64,000 nucleotides of DNA from Malania oleifera (Eukaryota; Streptophyta; Magnoliopsida; Santalales; Ximeniaceae). Shown one piece after another: positions 1 through 11,858 of the stretch (its first letter is position 1; every line of letters starts with the position of its first letter). The notes beneath the pieces are model-generated. The model saw nothing but the letters and a program-made list of their open reading frames with translations, was not told where the DNA came from and ran no database searches. Both the position numbers and the translations under genes were made by a program. The stretch lies in assembly GCF_029873635.1 (NCBI RefSeq), contig NC_080417.1, positions 30,368,214-30,432,213 on the forward strand. Direction: 5' to 3'.

Positions 1-108
1 TAGGTCAGTCTCGGTGGTGGCTTGCCGGGACAGCTCGGTGGGAGGGCGCTGAGAAGAACCTTCGTCGAGCTCGGGGTGAGAAGCTCTCTTCTTTGGGTGA
101 GGAGCCAT
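1..108 (-). CDS. 5' part of an unidentified ORF downstream of copia A pol (runs off the window)
   Basis: On the minus strand an ATG at 106-108 opens a frame of 36 codons that is still open at the window edge. The product starts MAPHPKKRASHPELDEG and is rich in basic, Pro, Ser and Thr residues. It lies on the same strand as the pol of copia element A, about 440 bases after the pol stop, with no LTR recognised in between. Some SIRE-type elements are known to carry an extra (env-like or accessory) ORF between pol and the 3' LTR, and this position fits. That assignment is inference. It could instead be the start of an unrelated repeat or gene. Confidence 0.35.
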   Translation of the reverse strand, partial: MAPHPKKRASHPELDEGSSQRPPTELSRQATTETDL

Positions 109-398
109 TTTAATGAGAGGAAGAGAGGGTGATGGATCTGGTAAGAGGGAGTCAGATGGCGAGGAGAGGGAGAGACAGAAAGTGTGGGTTAGGGCACAAA
201 GGAGGGAAAATGGAGAGGGGCTGCGAGGGTTAGGAGGCATAGAGAATAAGGAAAATGGAGAAGATGAGTAGCTAAAAGGACAAAGGGATACAAATGGGGT
301 TCAAAGGGACGAAGGAGGGAAAAGGGATGCGAGAGCTAGGGTTTAGGGCTTGAGGAAAACATTTTGGATGTTGGTAATTTTAAGTAGCCCCGACAGAT
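109..398 (-). other. Pyrimidine-rich leader between the palindrome quartet and the edge ORF
   Basis: Read on the minus strand this stretch is strongly pyrimidine-rich, with runs of CTCTC, CCCTAAC and TTTCC, up to the ATG at 106-108. It resembles a 5' untranslated leader. No LTR ends, primer-binding site or RNA gene was recognised in it. Confidence 0.3.
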
Positions 399-477
399 TT
401 TGTCGGCAAATCCCCTATGTTCATCAATGAAGCACTCTTCAATTCTTGTCGATGAATCCCCTGTGTTCGTCAACAAG
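399..477. repeat. Quartet of degenerate TTCGTCGACGAA palindromes, 3' internal region of copia A
   Basis: Four 12-bp degenerate palindromes start at 399, 420, 445 and 466, giving spacings of 21, 25 and 21. The same quartet architecture occurs three times in A's 5' LTR (16032-16336). The short spacers share the text TCCCCTATG or TCCCCTGTG with the LTR copies. The quartet lies about 70 bases beyond the pol stop, so it is either internal 3' sequence or the remnant of a damaged 3' LTR. Confidence 0.7.
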
Positions 478-544
478 GCCAGTGAAAAATGTTGTGTTTT
501 ACCTTTTTGGGAGTTTTGAGCCACTGAAAGGCAACTTGAAGTTC

Positions 545-3500
545 CTAAGATAGGTTCTTAGAAGTGCACATGCCCAAGGCATGCTTTATTTTGCTGAACC
601 TTTCTTTGTTTAGGGTTTTGTTAAAATATCAACCAGTTATATTTCGGTATTGACGTATACTAACTCAACGTTCCCTTTTTGAACATGATCTCGGATAAAG
701 TGGTGTCGTATCTCAATATGTTTGGTCCTAGAGTGCAGGCGCAAGTTTTTTGAGATATTGATGGTACTAGTGTTGTTACAACGAATTGGTGTACCCTTAA
801 TCAGAACTCTAAAATTCTCAAATTGTTGCTTCATATATAAAGCTTGAGTGAAGCAACTACTGGTTGCAATGTATTCAGCCTCGTTGGTTGAGAGAGCAAC
901 AGAAGTTTGCTTCTTGCAAAACCATAGACAAGTGAATGTCCTAGTAAGTGACATGTTCCACTAGTGCTTTTTTTTTTTTTTATCGATTTTGCATTCTCCA
1001 TAGTCAGCATCTGAGTAGCAGGTGAGATCAAATGGGGCATTCTTAGGGTAAAAGAGCCCTAAGTCATGTGTTCCTGCTAAGTATCAAAAAATTATCTTGA
1101 CAACATTAAGATGTGACTCTTTGGGACTTGATTGGAATCTGGCACATAATTAAACGTTGAACATAATATCAGGTCTACTGGAAGTGAGGTACAAAAGAAA
1201 CTACTAATTATCCCTCAGTATAGTTTTTGGTCAACATTCTTCCCTTTTTCATCATTGTCAAGTTTCGTTGTTATGCTCATGGGGGTTGCTTTAGATTTTC
1301 CCATTTCAAGGCCAAATTTCTTAAGCATTTCCTTGACGTATTGGGTTTGATTAATAAAAATTCCATTCTTCATTTGTTTTATTTGCAACCTAAGGAAGAA
1401 GGTTAATTCACCCTTCATACTCATCTCAAATGTTTCCTGCATAGTTTGGGCAAATTCTTTACACATATCCTCATTTGTGGCACCGAAAATGATATCATCT
1501 ACGTAAATATGTATGACTAGCATATCATTTTCCTTATGTTTCAAAAACAAGGTAGTGTCCAATTTTCCTCTTGAGAAGCCATCTTCCAAGAGAAACTTGC
1601 TTAATCTTTCATACCAAGCTCTTGGTACTTGCTTAAGTCCATAAAGAGCTTTTAAGAGTCTAAATACATATTCAAGGTGTGTATGACTCTCAAAACTAAG
1701 GGGTTATTTGACATAGACTTCTTCATTGATGTATCCATTTAGAAAAGCACTATTTACATCCATTTGGAATAACTTGAAGTTTTTATAGCAAACAAAGGCA
1801 AGCAGCATCCTAATGGCTTCAAGTCTTGCTACAGGGGCATAAGTCTCATCATAGTCAATACCTTCTTATTGATTATACCTTTGTGCGGCCAATCTAGCTT
1901 TGTTTCTTACAATGTTACCATCTTCGTCTTTCTTATTCCTATACACCCATTTTCTACCTATTATTGTAGTGTTTTTGGGTTTAGGAACTAAATCCCATAC
2001 TTTGTTCCTTTCAAATTGATCAAGTTCCTCCTACATGGCTAATATCCAATTTTCATCATTTTCAGCTTTCTCAAAGTTCTTAGGCTCTAATTGGGACACA
2101 AAAGCTATATGATTACATCCACTCCTCAAGTGAGATCTAGTACTAACTCCATGGGATGGACTACAAATAATGAGATCAATTGGGTGATTCTTAACAAATT
2201 TCCAAGCTCTAGGGAGTTCTCAATTTTCTTCTTTCAATTTTATAGATTCTTCTTGAGTTGATGATTCTTGATGATCATTTTTTATTTCTTGAGAATTTTA
2301 ATTTTTTTTATCACTTATCTTAAGTTGCTCAAGTTCCCTTTCAACTCTCATAGTAATCTCTTGATCATCCAGGTCAACTGTTGTTCTGGGTGTATATGGG
2401 TTAGCTTTATAAAGAACAACATGTGTTGATTCTTGAACAGTTTGAATTCTTTTTATTAAACACTTTATAAGCTTTACTGTTCATTGCATACCCTAGAAAG
2501 ATCCCTTCATCGGATTTTGAGTCAAATTTTGCTAAATGGTCTTTATCGTTTAATATAAAACATTTGTATTCAAAGGCCTTAAAGTGTGGATGTTTGGTTT
2601 TGTACCCTTCAATATCTCATATAGGGTTTTGCCTATTTTGGATTTGATGATGACATGATTACTAACATAGCAGGTTGTGCTAACAGCTTTGGCCCAAAAA
2701 TATTTTGGAAGATTATGTTCATCAAGCATTGTCTTAGTCATTTCTTGGAGTGTTCAGTTCTTTCTTTCAACTACTCCATTTTGTAGTGGAGTTTTTGGTG
2801 CAAAGAAGTTGTGTAAATAACCATTTTCATTACAACAGTCTTCTAATTCTTTGTTCCTAAATTTTCTTCCCCTATCACTCCTAATGTGAACAATTGGCGT
2901 TCCTTTTTCATTTTGAGTTTGTTTACAAAAGTGTATAAAGGCATTGCAAGTGTCACTTTTGTTTGCAATAAAGATTATCCACAAAAACCTAGAGAAGTCA
3001 TCAACTATCACAAAAGCATATAATTTTCCACTAATACTTGCAATATCGCTTGGTACAAACAAATCAAGATGAATTAATTCTAATGGTCTTGTTGTGGATA
3101 TCATTTTCTTGGTTTTGAAAGATGATTTAACTTGTTTTCCATATTGACATGCATCACAAACTTTGTATTTGACATAATTGTCTTTTGGCAAGACATTTAC
3201 TAGCTCCTTATAGGATAACCTATGCAATAAATCCATGCTAGCATGACTTATCCTCCTATGCCATAGCCAACTGTCATTTGTTGCAGCCAAACATCTAACA
3301 TCACAAGTGTTAATATCATCAAACTCAATTGTGTAGATGTTAGATTCACGCTTTCCTACTAGTATAGTGTTTCCATTTAAATCATTTATCAAGCATTGGG
3401 TAGATTGAAATATAATATGTAATCCCTTATCACACAGCTGACTAACACTTAATAGATTATGCTTTAGCGTATCTACAAGAGCAACATTTTCGATAGACAA

Positions 3501-3578
3501 AAAAGAATTACCTATTTTACCTTTGCCAATAATTCTGCCCTTAGCGTTCTCTCCAAATGTCACTAACCCTTATTTTTA

Positions 3579-3647
<69 letters not shown>

Positions 3648-3738
3648 ATTTGTCAGCATCTCCCGTCATGTGTATTGAGCAACCGCTGTCAAGAAACCAT
3701 TTGTTCCTTGCGGAATTTGTCTTCAAGCAAACCTGCAC
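545..3738 (-). pseudogene. Copia A pol: protease, integrase, RT, RNase H (degenerate)
   Basis: Read from 3738 leftward. The protease region has the active-site text WFLDSGCSIHMTGD (about 3670-3710), followed by an in-frame GA microsatellite. Next come the pre-integrase and integrase domains (2754-3563; motifs RRISHASMDLL, HLDLF, VDDFSRF, RSDRG, PLQNGVVERKN), then RT with an intact YVDD (near 1500) and the SMKGELTFFLRLQIKQ stretch. RNase H (637-960) has ALSTNEAEYIA and SRTKHIEIRHHFIRDH. The last block, LNKERFSKIKHALGMCTSK, ends at a stop at 545-547, but a one-base deletion separates it from the VDILTKP block upstream. Several stops interrupt RT (about 1690-2480). In the family, pol makes cDNA and integrates it. 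This copy cannot encode a full polyprotein. Confidence 0.85.
3582..3640. repeat. (GA)n microsatellite inside copia A protease
   Basis: About 59 bp of uninterrupted GA dinucleotides. On the coding (minus) strand it reads as a Leu-Ser run between the protease active site and the start of the FGENAKG block. It therefore replaces or expands part of the protease domain. Confidence 0.95.
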
Positions 3739-3795
3739 ACAACACTAAGTTTGTTTTGGTACCCATATTGTCTTGGGTCCTAGGGGGTTAGTATC

Positions 3796-4860
3796 TTTAA
3801 TCACCCATTCATATTTCATTCATTTTCCTTTATTTCCTCTAAAGGGGCAAGTGAAGCGCACATGTCCCTTTCTTTCATAATATAAGCAAATTTTGTTAGC
3901 AAGCAAAGGGTTTGGTTTGGGAGCTGGGTTTTTCCTTATCAAAGAACTTTTCTCAGCCCAAACATTTACAAAGACGATTGATTTAGATGACAACAAACCA
4001 TACCCTAATCCTTCTTTGAAAATTCCAGATCTTTGGACTCCAAGTAACTTATCAAAATTTTCTTTTCCATTTGTAAATTTGTAAATGATGTTATTTTGAT
4101 CTTCAATCTTCTTTTTCAAAATTGAATTTTCTCGAAGCATTTCATCAATTTGGTTTTTCAAATTTCCAACTTCTTTTTGAAAGGTTTCCTTGTCCTTTTT
4201 GGAGTTCTTGACAATTTTTTTCTTTTTTAGTTTTGAGAGTAGTATTTTCAACTTTGAACAAATTTGCTTTTGTTTACATTTTGAGTGAGTTTCTTCTAAA
4301 AGCCTATTTTTCTTTTTAATAGCAATCAACTCAATATAAAGTTGCCTACAATTTTCTTCTATTTCTTTACATAAGGGAAGGTATTCATCATTAGAATTTA
4401 CCCCATTTTTCTCATCTGCCATAAAATAGAAGTTTGCAACTTCTTCTTCGTTTTCTTCATCGGTTGAAGTTCTATCAAGTTCATCCCATCCAGTTGCATT
4501 CATAGTTTTCTATTTCTTCTTGTCTCCTTGTTGGTTGTTGCCTTTTTTTTTTTAAGTTTAGGCAATCAGCCATTCGGTGTCCGATTTTCTTGCAATTATA
4601 GCATCTTATGCTTGATTCTCCTTTCTCCTTTTGCTTACCACCCCGTTTGTTTAGCAAGAAATTTCTGAATCTTCTTGTAAGGAAAGCTACTTCATCATCA
4701 TTGTCACACTCTTTTTCTTCTTCCATAACTTCCTTTTTGCTTGTTGTTTTTAGAGCCATGTCCATTGTCTTTTTTGGTTTTTCAACTTTAGCTGCAACAT
4801 TCTTCTTCTTGATCTCATAAGTCATAAGAGATCCAACGAGCTCATCAAGAGTGACCTTAG
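3796..4860 (-). pseudogene. Copia A gag, 3' portion, with two zinc knuckles
   Basis: Minus-strand reading from the B insertion site at 4860. It begins with the gag stretch KVTLDELVGSLMTYEI, typical of copia UBN2-type gag. An intact CCHC knuckle follows (CYNCKKIGHRMADC, about 4570-4612), then a Lys/Glu-rich coiled-coil-like linker and a second knuckle (CLYYERKGHVRFTC, about 3850-3895) in which the second Cys is Tyr. The stop at 4500 and the overlapping reading shifts near 4481-4503 break the frame. The 5' part of the same gag lies beyond copia B at 14687-15265. Confidence 0.8.
4856..4860. repeat. 5-bp target site duplication CTTAG, left copy of copia B
   Basis: CTTAG directly precedes the TGTT start of the 5' LTR and recurs at 14687-14691 directly after the AACA end of the 3' LTR. 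Five bases is the usual copia duplication. It shows that B inserted as a unit into copia A gag. Confidence 0.95.
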
Positions 4861-7029
4861 TGTTAACCTTATTGGTCATGCCCAGTTTTGATTATGATAA
4901 ATACTTATTTTATCTAATGCGTGTTTGAGGTTATGTGCAGGAACTCAGATTAAAAGATCTTAATGCACGTGGAAGATAGTGAAGAGACAAGACCCAATAA
5001 TTTCATGTTGTAATATATATAATTCATTTTTGTAAAGGGTCTATAATAGTAAATTAGGGTGTTTACTTGTAATAATCACACACCCCACATACATGTTTTA
5101 ATACGTAAGCTTACAATGCTCAAAATGAAAATGACCTTAGGGTTTACCCTTCGGTCGACCGACACTGGATTTTTTCGGTGTCTTCAATTGGACATAAATA
5201 ACCCTAGGTCACACACCATTGCACCTATGAATGTTAGGCACTTGAATAGGGTTTGTGTGATTCAAAACAAAACCGAAATGTACACTTTATGCACTTTCGG
5301 TCTACCAACCTTGGCAGTTCATTCTGCCTCGATCGACCGAACCCAGGTTCAAGTCAACGGTTGACCAAAGTCCCGGTCGACCGAACCATCGTAGTTCAAA
5401 TCCCCCGGTTGACCGAAACCTCCTGATGTCAACAATTTGACCACCTGGTTGACCGAGCCAAATTTGTATTGTAACTACATGGTCGACCAAGGGTCCTTGG
5501 GAGAAGTCCCAACTGTCTGGTCGACTAAATCATTCAGTTCAAAATGACCTAGTCGACCGAACCTCGGTAAAATAGAAAATCGCCTTTCAAACATGCACTT
5601 TCAGTCAACCAAGTCCCAAGTTCAAAAATGTCCTAGTTGACCGAACCATATGAACTTCGGTCGACCGAAAAGGTTTCTGGTTGACTGGACCTCTCGGGTT
5701 ACACTAATTTTTTACCATGATTAAAATGTTTTAAACAGGGTTAATTATTTTAAAATGATTTAAAACTTTCCTAATCATTCCTAATAGGTCCCCAACGGTT
5801 ATAATTCTTAAGATGTCTATATATAAAATTTGCAACTGGATTAAGCAAAAAAATTCAAAAATTGTCTCTCAAGAAAAATACTCTCTACCACTCATATTCT
5901 TTCTACAAACACTCTAGCTTACGTTCTCAAGTTTAAAAATCCTCTGTAAGTGTTTTGAGTGTTTAATCAAAAAGGTTTGCTCTCTCATTGTTGTGAGATT
6001 GAATCGATTTTAAAAAAGCAAAGCCTAAGTTCTCTTAGGGGGCTTTGTTAATAAGTCTATCCTAAGAAAACTTGTATTGAACTTCCGAGTGTTGCATTTT
6101 TCCTTGTAATAACTTAGGAAGTTTTATATTTGTTTTGGGTTGTAAAACTTTTTCTAAACACACTCAAATATCTTGTAGGATTTACTTTGATATATTTGTG
6201 AAAAGATATTTGCGTTTGTGATATTGGTCTTTGTTGCAATATTTACTCAAATACATATTATCTTGCTAAATACAAAGATTGAATATTCTTTTGTAAACCA
6301 AATATACATATACATTACTAGAGCATCATACGATTGAGAAAATTTGTTGATTGAAATATACTTATATATTGTTTGGCTACTATCTTTGTGTGAGCTATAA
6401 GATTGAACACATATTGTCATACAAAGATTGTTTGTTGACACTCTCACGTACACATTACACTGATAGAAAATACATTTGAGAGTCGAACTATTTAGACCAC
6501 ACCGAGCTTACATATTAAATCATTTGTGGTGTATGTGATTAAACGCATTTGGGTACAAATCTGCTTTACGTGAAAGCACTTTTATATTGTACCATTTGAT
6601 TGTAAATCTGAGTGATTCTAGGCGTGGCCTGAGGGGGCGGTAATCCAGTCGGGTAAGGATTGGTGTAAAGATTGAGGTCAGCCCTGTGCTAATTGACCTA
6701 GTTTGTGTAGGTGCCGATCCACCCGTTTAAGTGAGCAAGTTATAGTGGTAATCATTGTGCTTGTTAGCCAAGGCGAGGACATAGGCAATTGGCCGAACCT
6801 CGATACCATATCTGCGTATCACCCTCTCTTTACTGCTTCCTGGTGCTTGTGTGATTGATTAAATTGCTTTATTTACTTTCTGGTATACATTTACTTTACT
6901 TGCACTAGATTGACCATAGGGTTGTGAATGCACTGGTGTTAGGAGATTGACCTAGGGATTAAATTTTAAAAATACCAATTCACCCCTCCCCCCCCCCCCC
7001 CCGGTCTTGGGATCATGGTAAATCTAACA
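4861..7029 (+). repeat. 5' LTR of copia B
   Basis: 2169 bp, TGTT...AACA, matching 12547-14686 along its length. It contains the palindrome array (5151-5660). A poly-C tract near its end (about 6990-7003) is also present, shorter, in the 3' LTR. The tail GGTAAATCTAACA is followed at once by a tRNA-type primer-binding site. Confidence 0.95.
5151..5660. repeat. TCGGTCGACCGA palindrome array in copia B 5' LTR
   Basis: At least nine degenerate copies of the 12-bp palindrome TCGGTCGACCGA. Examples start at 5151 (perfect), 5297, 5329, 5357, 5373, 5405, 5445, 5479, 5517 and 5549, with weaker copies to about 5660. Many intervals are 32-40 bp. Variants are mostly CG to TG or CA changes (GGTTGACC, GGTCAACC). 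The array repeats in the 3' LTR at 12838-13342. Confidence 0.85.
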
Positions 7030-7045
7030 ATTGGTATCAGCGCCA
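7030..7045 (+). other. Primer-binding site of copia B
   Basis: TTGGTATCAGCGCC directly follows the 5' LTR. Plant copia elements usually carry TGGTATCAGAGC, complementary to the 3' end of initiator tRNA-Met. Here the AGAGC part reads AGCGC, one base off. Confidence 0.85.
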
Positions 7046-7085
7046 CGTAGCATAGACTAGTTGTTATTTTGTAAAAAAATCACAT

Positions 7086-8700
7086 ATGACTCATAGCTCC
7101 GTGACCCCTTTCCCTGAGGGACCATCTTCCACATGACCTCCTATTTTCAGTGGTGTTAATTTCACCTTCTGGAAACAGAGGATGCGCATCTACCTTCAGA
7201 ATACTGATTAGAAGGTGTGGAGGATTGTTTTTAAGGAAAACTATGTCCCTATGAAAACTGAGGGTGCAGCTGGGGTTCCTAAGACTGAGGATGGATATGA
7301 TGATGATGATACGAAAGCTGTTAGTCTTAATGTCACTGCCATGAATATTTTATACTATAGTCTTGACGTAAATGAATTTAACAGGATTATGACATGTTCT
7401 ACTGCAAAAGAAATATGGGATAAGTTAGAAGTCACATATGAGGGTACTAGAGATGTGATAGACAGTAGGATAGATATGTTAACCAATGAGTATGAGGCCT
7501 TTAGGATGAATGTAGGTAAGTCCATTCAGAGCTTGTACACAAGATTCACACACATCATAAACTCACTGCATGCTTTAGGAAAGACCTATCCCACATATGA
7601 GACGATTAGGAAGATCCTTATAGGCTTACCCCCTGTTTGGGAAGCCAAGGCTACAGCAATTGTTGAGGGCAGAGACCTTAAGGCCATGACCTTAGATGAA
7701 TTGATAGGTTCCTTGATTACTTATGAATTGTCCATAAATGAAAGACTTAATGAGCATAATAGGGCTAAGAAAGTGATTGCACTGAAAGCATCTAGTAACA
7801 CATCTAGTGAGTGCAATGAGTCTAACATTGATGATGAAATGACCATGTTAACCAGAAAGTTTAGCAGATTTTTCAAGAAGAACAAGAAGTCATTTAAAAA
7901 ATATAGAGACTCTACTAATGAAAAGGGAGATTCTAGCAAAAGAAAAGAAAAATCAAATGCTCCTACGTGCTATAACTGCAACAAGGTGGGGCACATCAAA
8001 CCTGACTGCCCACTGCCGAAAAAGGAGGCTAAGAAAAAGAAGAAAGCCATGAAGGCTGGGACTTCATAGGACCAATTCAACAGCAGCGGCTCAAATTCAG
8101 ATCATAGGGACACTGAAGTCGCTAATCTGTGCTTGATGGCACAGGAGGATGAGGTATTGTCTTCTACTTCATCATCTTCTTATTATTCATCTGATGATTG
8201 TGATTTTGAAAGCATGCCTACATTTAGAGAATTATAGTTTGAATATATTTGTGTTTCAAAATTGTTAGGCAAAATGACTAAAGAGAATAATGATTTGAAA
8301 AAGAAATGTGAAAATTGGTCAAAATTATTTAATATGGCAAAAACCTCTCATGCCTCTATTTTAAAAGAAAAGGATGCTACTATTGTTGAGCTTGAGAGGA
8401 AATTGGAGGATAGCTCTAAAATCATTTTTAAATTCACTAAGGGTAAAGAAAATTTTGAAAAATTACTTGGTGCCCAAAGAAACTCCTAAAGTAAAGAGGG
8501 TCTTGGTTTTAATAGTATTGAAAATGTTAGAAAATCTAATCTTTACTTAGGACACTTTACACGTGAGTCAAAATCTCATATTCCTCCTAAAGAAGCTAAG
8601 TGTAGATTAAGATGTTTTAAATGCAAACAGATTGGTCACATTCAATTTGATTGTCCACTTAGGAATAAGCATGCTAGAATTAGGAAGGTATGAGTAGTTA
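7086..8700 (+). pseudogene. Copia B gag, two CCHC zinc knuckles (broken)
   Basis: An ATG at 7086 starts a reading that meets a stop after about 16 codons and another near 7210. From 7215 the frame is open to 8067 and shows the copia gag-polypeptide (UBN2-type) domain: AKEIWDKLEVTYEGT (about 7405), LYTRFTHIINSLHALGKTY, and LDELIGSLITYEL. It ends with the knuckle CYNCNKVGHIKPDC (about 7970-8012). After a stop, a coiled-coil-like region (8262-8486) leads to a second intact knuckle, CFKCKQIGHIQFDC (about 8612-8655). Gag packages the element RNA. The stops prevent one continuous product. Confidence 0.85.
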
Positions 8701-8740
8701 AGGGAGATCCTGCTACTAACCCCCGTGGACCCAACAAAAT

Positions 8741-11700
8741 TTGGGGACCAACATCAATCACTTAGCTTATTTTGCAGGTATGCTAAGATCGTTCTCCTCC
8801 AAGGATAGATGGTACTTGGATAGTGGGTGCTCACGACATATGACCGGCGACAAGGGCAAATTCACATCAATTGTTCCCAAGGATGGAGGCTATGTAACAT
8901 TTGGGGACAATGCCAAAGGACGTATCTCTAGGTAGGTAAGGTTGGTAAGGATTCCTCCTTTACCATTGATAATGTTTTGCTGGTTGATGGACTGAAACAT
9001 AATCTACTTAGCATAAGTCAGTTGTGTGACATAGGATATAAAGTATCTTTTGCAAATGACAAATTCATAGTAGAAAATAAAACATATCACAAAGTGCTTT
9101 TTATTACTGACAGACATGAAAATGTTTATACTACCTCTCTTGATAATCTAGCTTTACAACAAGTAACATGTTTTTCTGCTATAAATGAAGCTAGTTAGTT
9201 ATGGTATAGGCATTTAGGACATGCTAGCATGGATTTACTGTCTAAACTTGTTAGAAAAGAATTAGTTAAAGGCTTGCCTAAGATGTCTTTTGTAAAGGAT
9301 AAAATATGTGATGCAAGTAAAATGGGTAAACAAACAAAATCTAGTTTTAAGAAAAAGAAATCCGTATATACTACTAGAGCTTTGGAGATGCTTCACCTAG
9401 ATTTATTTGGACCTAATTCTGTGGAAAGTCTTGGTGGTAAATCTTATGCGTTTGTAATTGTGGATGACTTTTCTAGATTCACATGGGTGTTGTTTCTTGC
9501 ACATAAAAATGAATCATGTGAACAATTCACCCAAATTTGTAGGAGAATTTAGAATGAAAAAGGATATAAAATCACTTACATAAGAAGTGATAGAGGCACG
9601 AAATTCAAAAACAAAAGCATAAAAAAATATTGTGACTTAGAGGACATATCACATAACCTCTTTGCACCTAGGACACCTCAACAAAATGGTGTAGTAGAAA
9701 GAAAGAATAGATCACTGCAAGAAATGGGTAGAACTATGTTGAATGAGCATAACTTACCTAAATATTTTTGGGCCGAGGCCATTAATACTGCATGCTATGT
9801 TATGAATAGGGTGTTGATTAAACCATCAATTAATAAAACCCCTTATGAATTATGGAACAACCATAAGCCTAATATTTCCTATTTTCATGTGTTTGGTTGT
9901 AAATGCTTTGTACTTAGAGATAATGAACATCTAGGAAAGTTTGACTCAAAATCCGATGAAGGTATTTTCCTAGGATATGCATTAAATAGCAAAGCATATA
10001 GGGTTTGCAATAAAAGAACTTTAGCTGTCATTGAATCTATTCATGTTGTGTTTGATGAGTCTAATCCATTTTCCAATAAAGATGATGAAGATGATATTGA
10101 TATTAGAAAATGCTTAGAGAAAATGTCTATTGAAAACAATGTAAGTGAAAATCAAGAAGCAAATGAAAAATCACTTGAAGATAATGAAAATGGAAATCAG
10201 GAGTTGCCTAGAGATTGGAAATTCATTAGAAGTCATCCTATAGATCAAATCATAAGCGAACCATCCCGTGGAGTAACCACAAGATCCTCCTTAAGAAATA
10301 TAGTGAATCATTCCGCTTTTTTATCCCAAGAAGAACCTAAAAATATTAAAGAAGTCATAGAGGAGTAGTCTTGGGTGATGTCCATGCAAGAAGAACTTAA
10401 CCAATTTGAAAGAAGCAAAGTGTGGACCTTAGTTCCTAGGCCTAATGAGCACACCATAATTGGAACTAAATGGGTATATAGAAATAAGAAAGATGAGAAT
10501 GGGGTAGTAACAAGGAATAAAGCTAGACTAGTTGCCCAAGGGTATAACCAACAGGAAGGAATTGATTTTGATGAAACATATGCTCCTGTTGTTAGGTTAG
10601 AAGTCATTCGTATGCTACTTGCTTTTGCTACTTTTAAAAATTTTAAATTGTTTCAAATGGATGTTAAAAGCACTTTTCTAAATGGCTACATTAATGAAGA
10701 AGTATACGTAAAACAACCACCCGGTTTTGAAAATCATAAATATCCCGATCATGTTTACCAGTTGTCTAAAGCCTTATATGGATTGAAACAAGCTTCTAGA
10801 GCTTGGTACGAGAGGCTCAGTGGTTTTCTACTAGAAAATGGGTTTACCCGTAGCAAGAATGACATTACACTTTTCATCAAATTCAAAAATGATGATATGC
10901 TCCTTGTTCAAATTTATGTGGACGATATCATTTTTGGAGCAACCAATGATGAGTTGTGTAATGAGTTTGCCAAATGCATGCAAAGTGAATTTGAAATGAG
11001 CATGATGGGTGAACTTAGTTTCTTCTTAGGGTTACAAATTAAGCAAGATAATCATAGAACTTTCATATGCCAATCCAAATACATTAGGGACTTGCTAAAG
11101 AAATTTAATATGGAAGATTGTAAAATTCTTGGTACACCTATGAACTCTTCCATTAAGCTTGATAAAGATGAGTAAGGAATCCCTGTTGACGTAAAATTAT
11201 ATCGTGGCATGATTGGGAGTCTCCTATATCTCACTGCTAGTAGGTCTGATATTATGTTTTGTGTGTGTATGTGTGCTAGATTTCAGGCTGCCCCTAAGGA
11301 ATCTCATCTAAAAGCTGTTAAACGAATCCTTAGGTATTTAGTTGGGACTATTGAATTAGGATTGTGGTACCCTAAGCATACTACCTTTGAGATTGTGAGT
11401 TACACTGATGCTGACTTTGCCGGTAGTAAGGTTGATAGAAAAAGCACTAGCGGCACTTGTCATTACTTAGGACAATCTATTGTTTCTTGGTTCTCTAAGA
11501 AACAAAACTCAGTTGCCTTATCCACAACCAGAGTTGAATATATTGCAACTGGAAGTTGTTGTGCCCAAACTCTTTATATGAAACAACAACTTGTGGATTT
11601 TGGATTGCACTATGTAACAATACCTATTAAATGTGATAATACGAGTGCAATCAACATCTCCAAAAATTCTATCTCACATTCACAAACTAAACACATTGAG

Positions 11701-11858
11701 ATTAGAGATTATTTCCTTTGTGATCATATTCAAAAAGGAGATGTTGCACTTGAGTTTGTATGCACCAAGAACAATGGGCTGACATATTCACTAAACTACT
11801 ACCCGAGGATAGGTTCATACAAATGAGACGTGAGTTAGGCTTAATGCATAGTAGATGA
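8741..11858 (+). pseudogene. Copia B pol: protease, integrase, RT, RNase H (a few stops)
   Basis: The protease motif WYLDSGCSRHMTGD is near 8810-8855. The GAG-pre-integrase and integrase region (8977-9720) shows HLDLFGP, VDDFSRFTWVLF, RSDRG and TPQQNGVVERKN. The zinc site reads CDASK where CDACQ is usual. RT (10375-11175) opens with the NQFERSKVWTLVPRP block and keeps an intact YVDDIIFGA at about 10912-10940. RNase H (11209-11820) has SYTDADFAG and TKHIEIRDYF, and the reading ends at a stop at 11856-11858. Internal stops occur near 8933, 9197, 9550, 10366 and 11173, so only fragments remain open. This is the best-preserved coding region of the window's retroelements. Confidence 0.9.
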
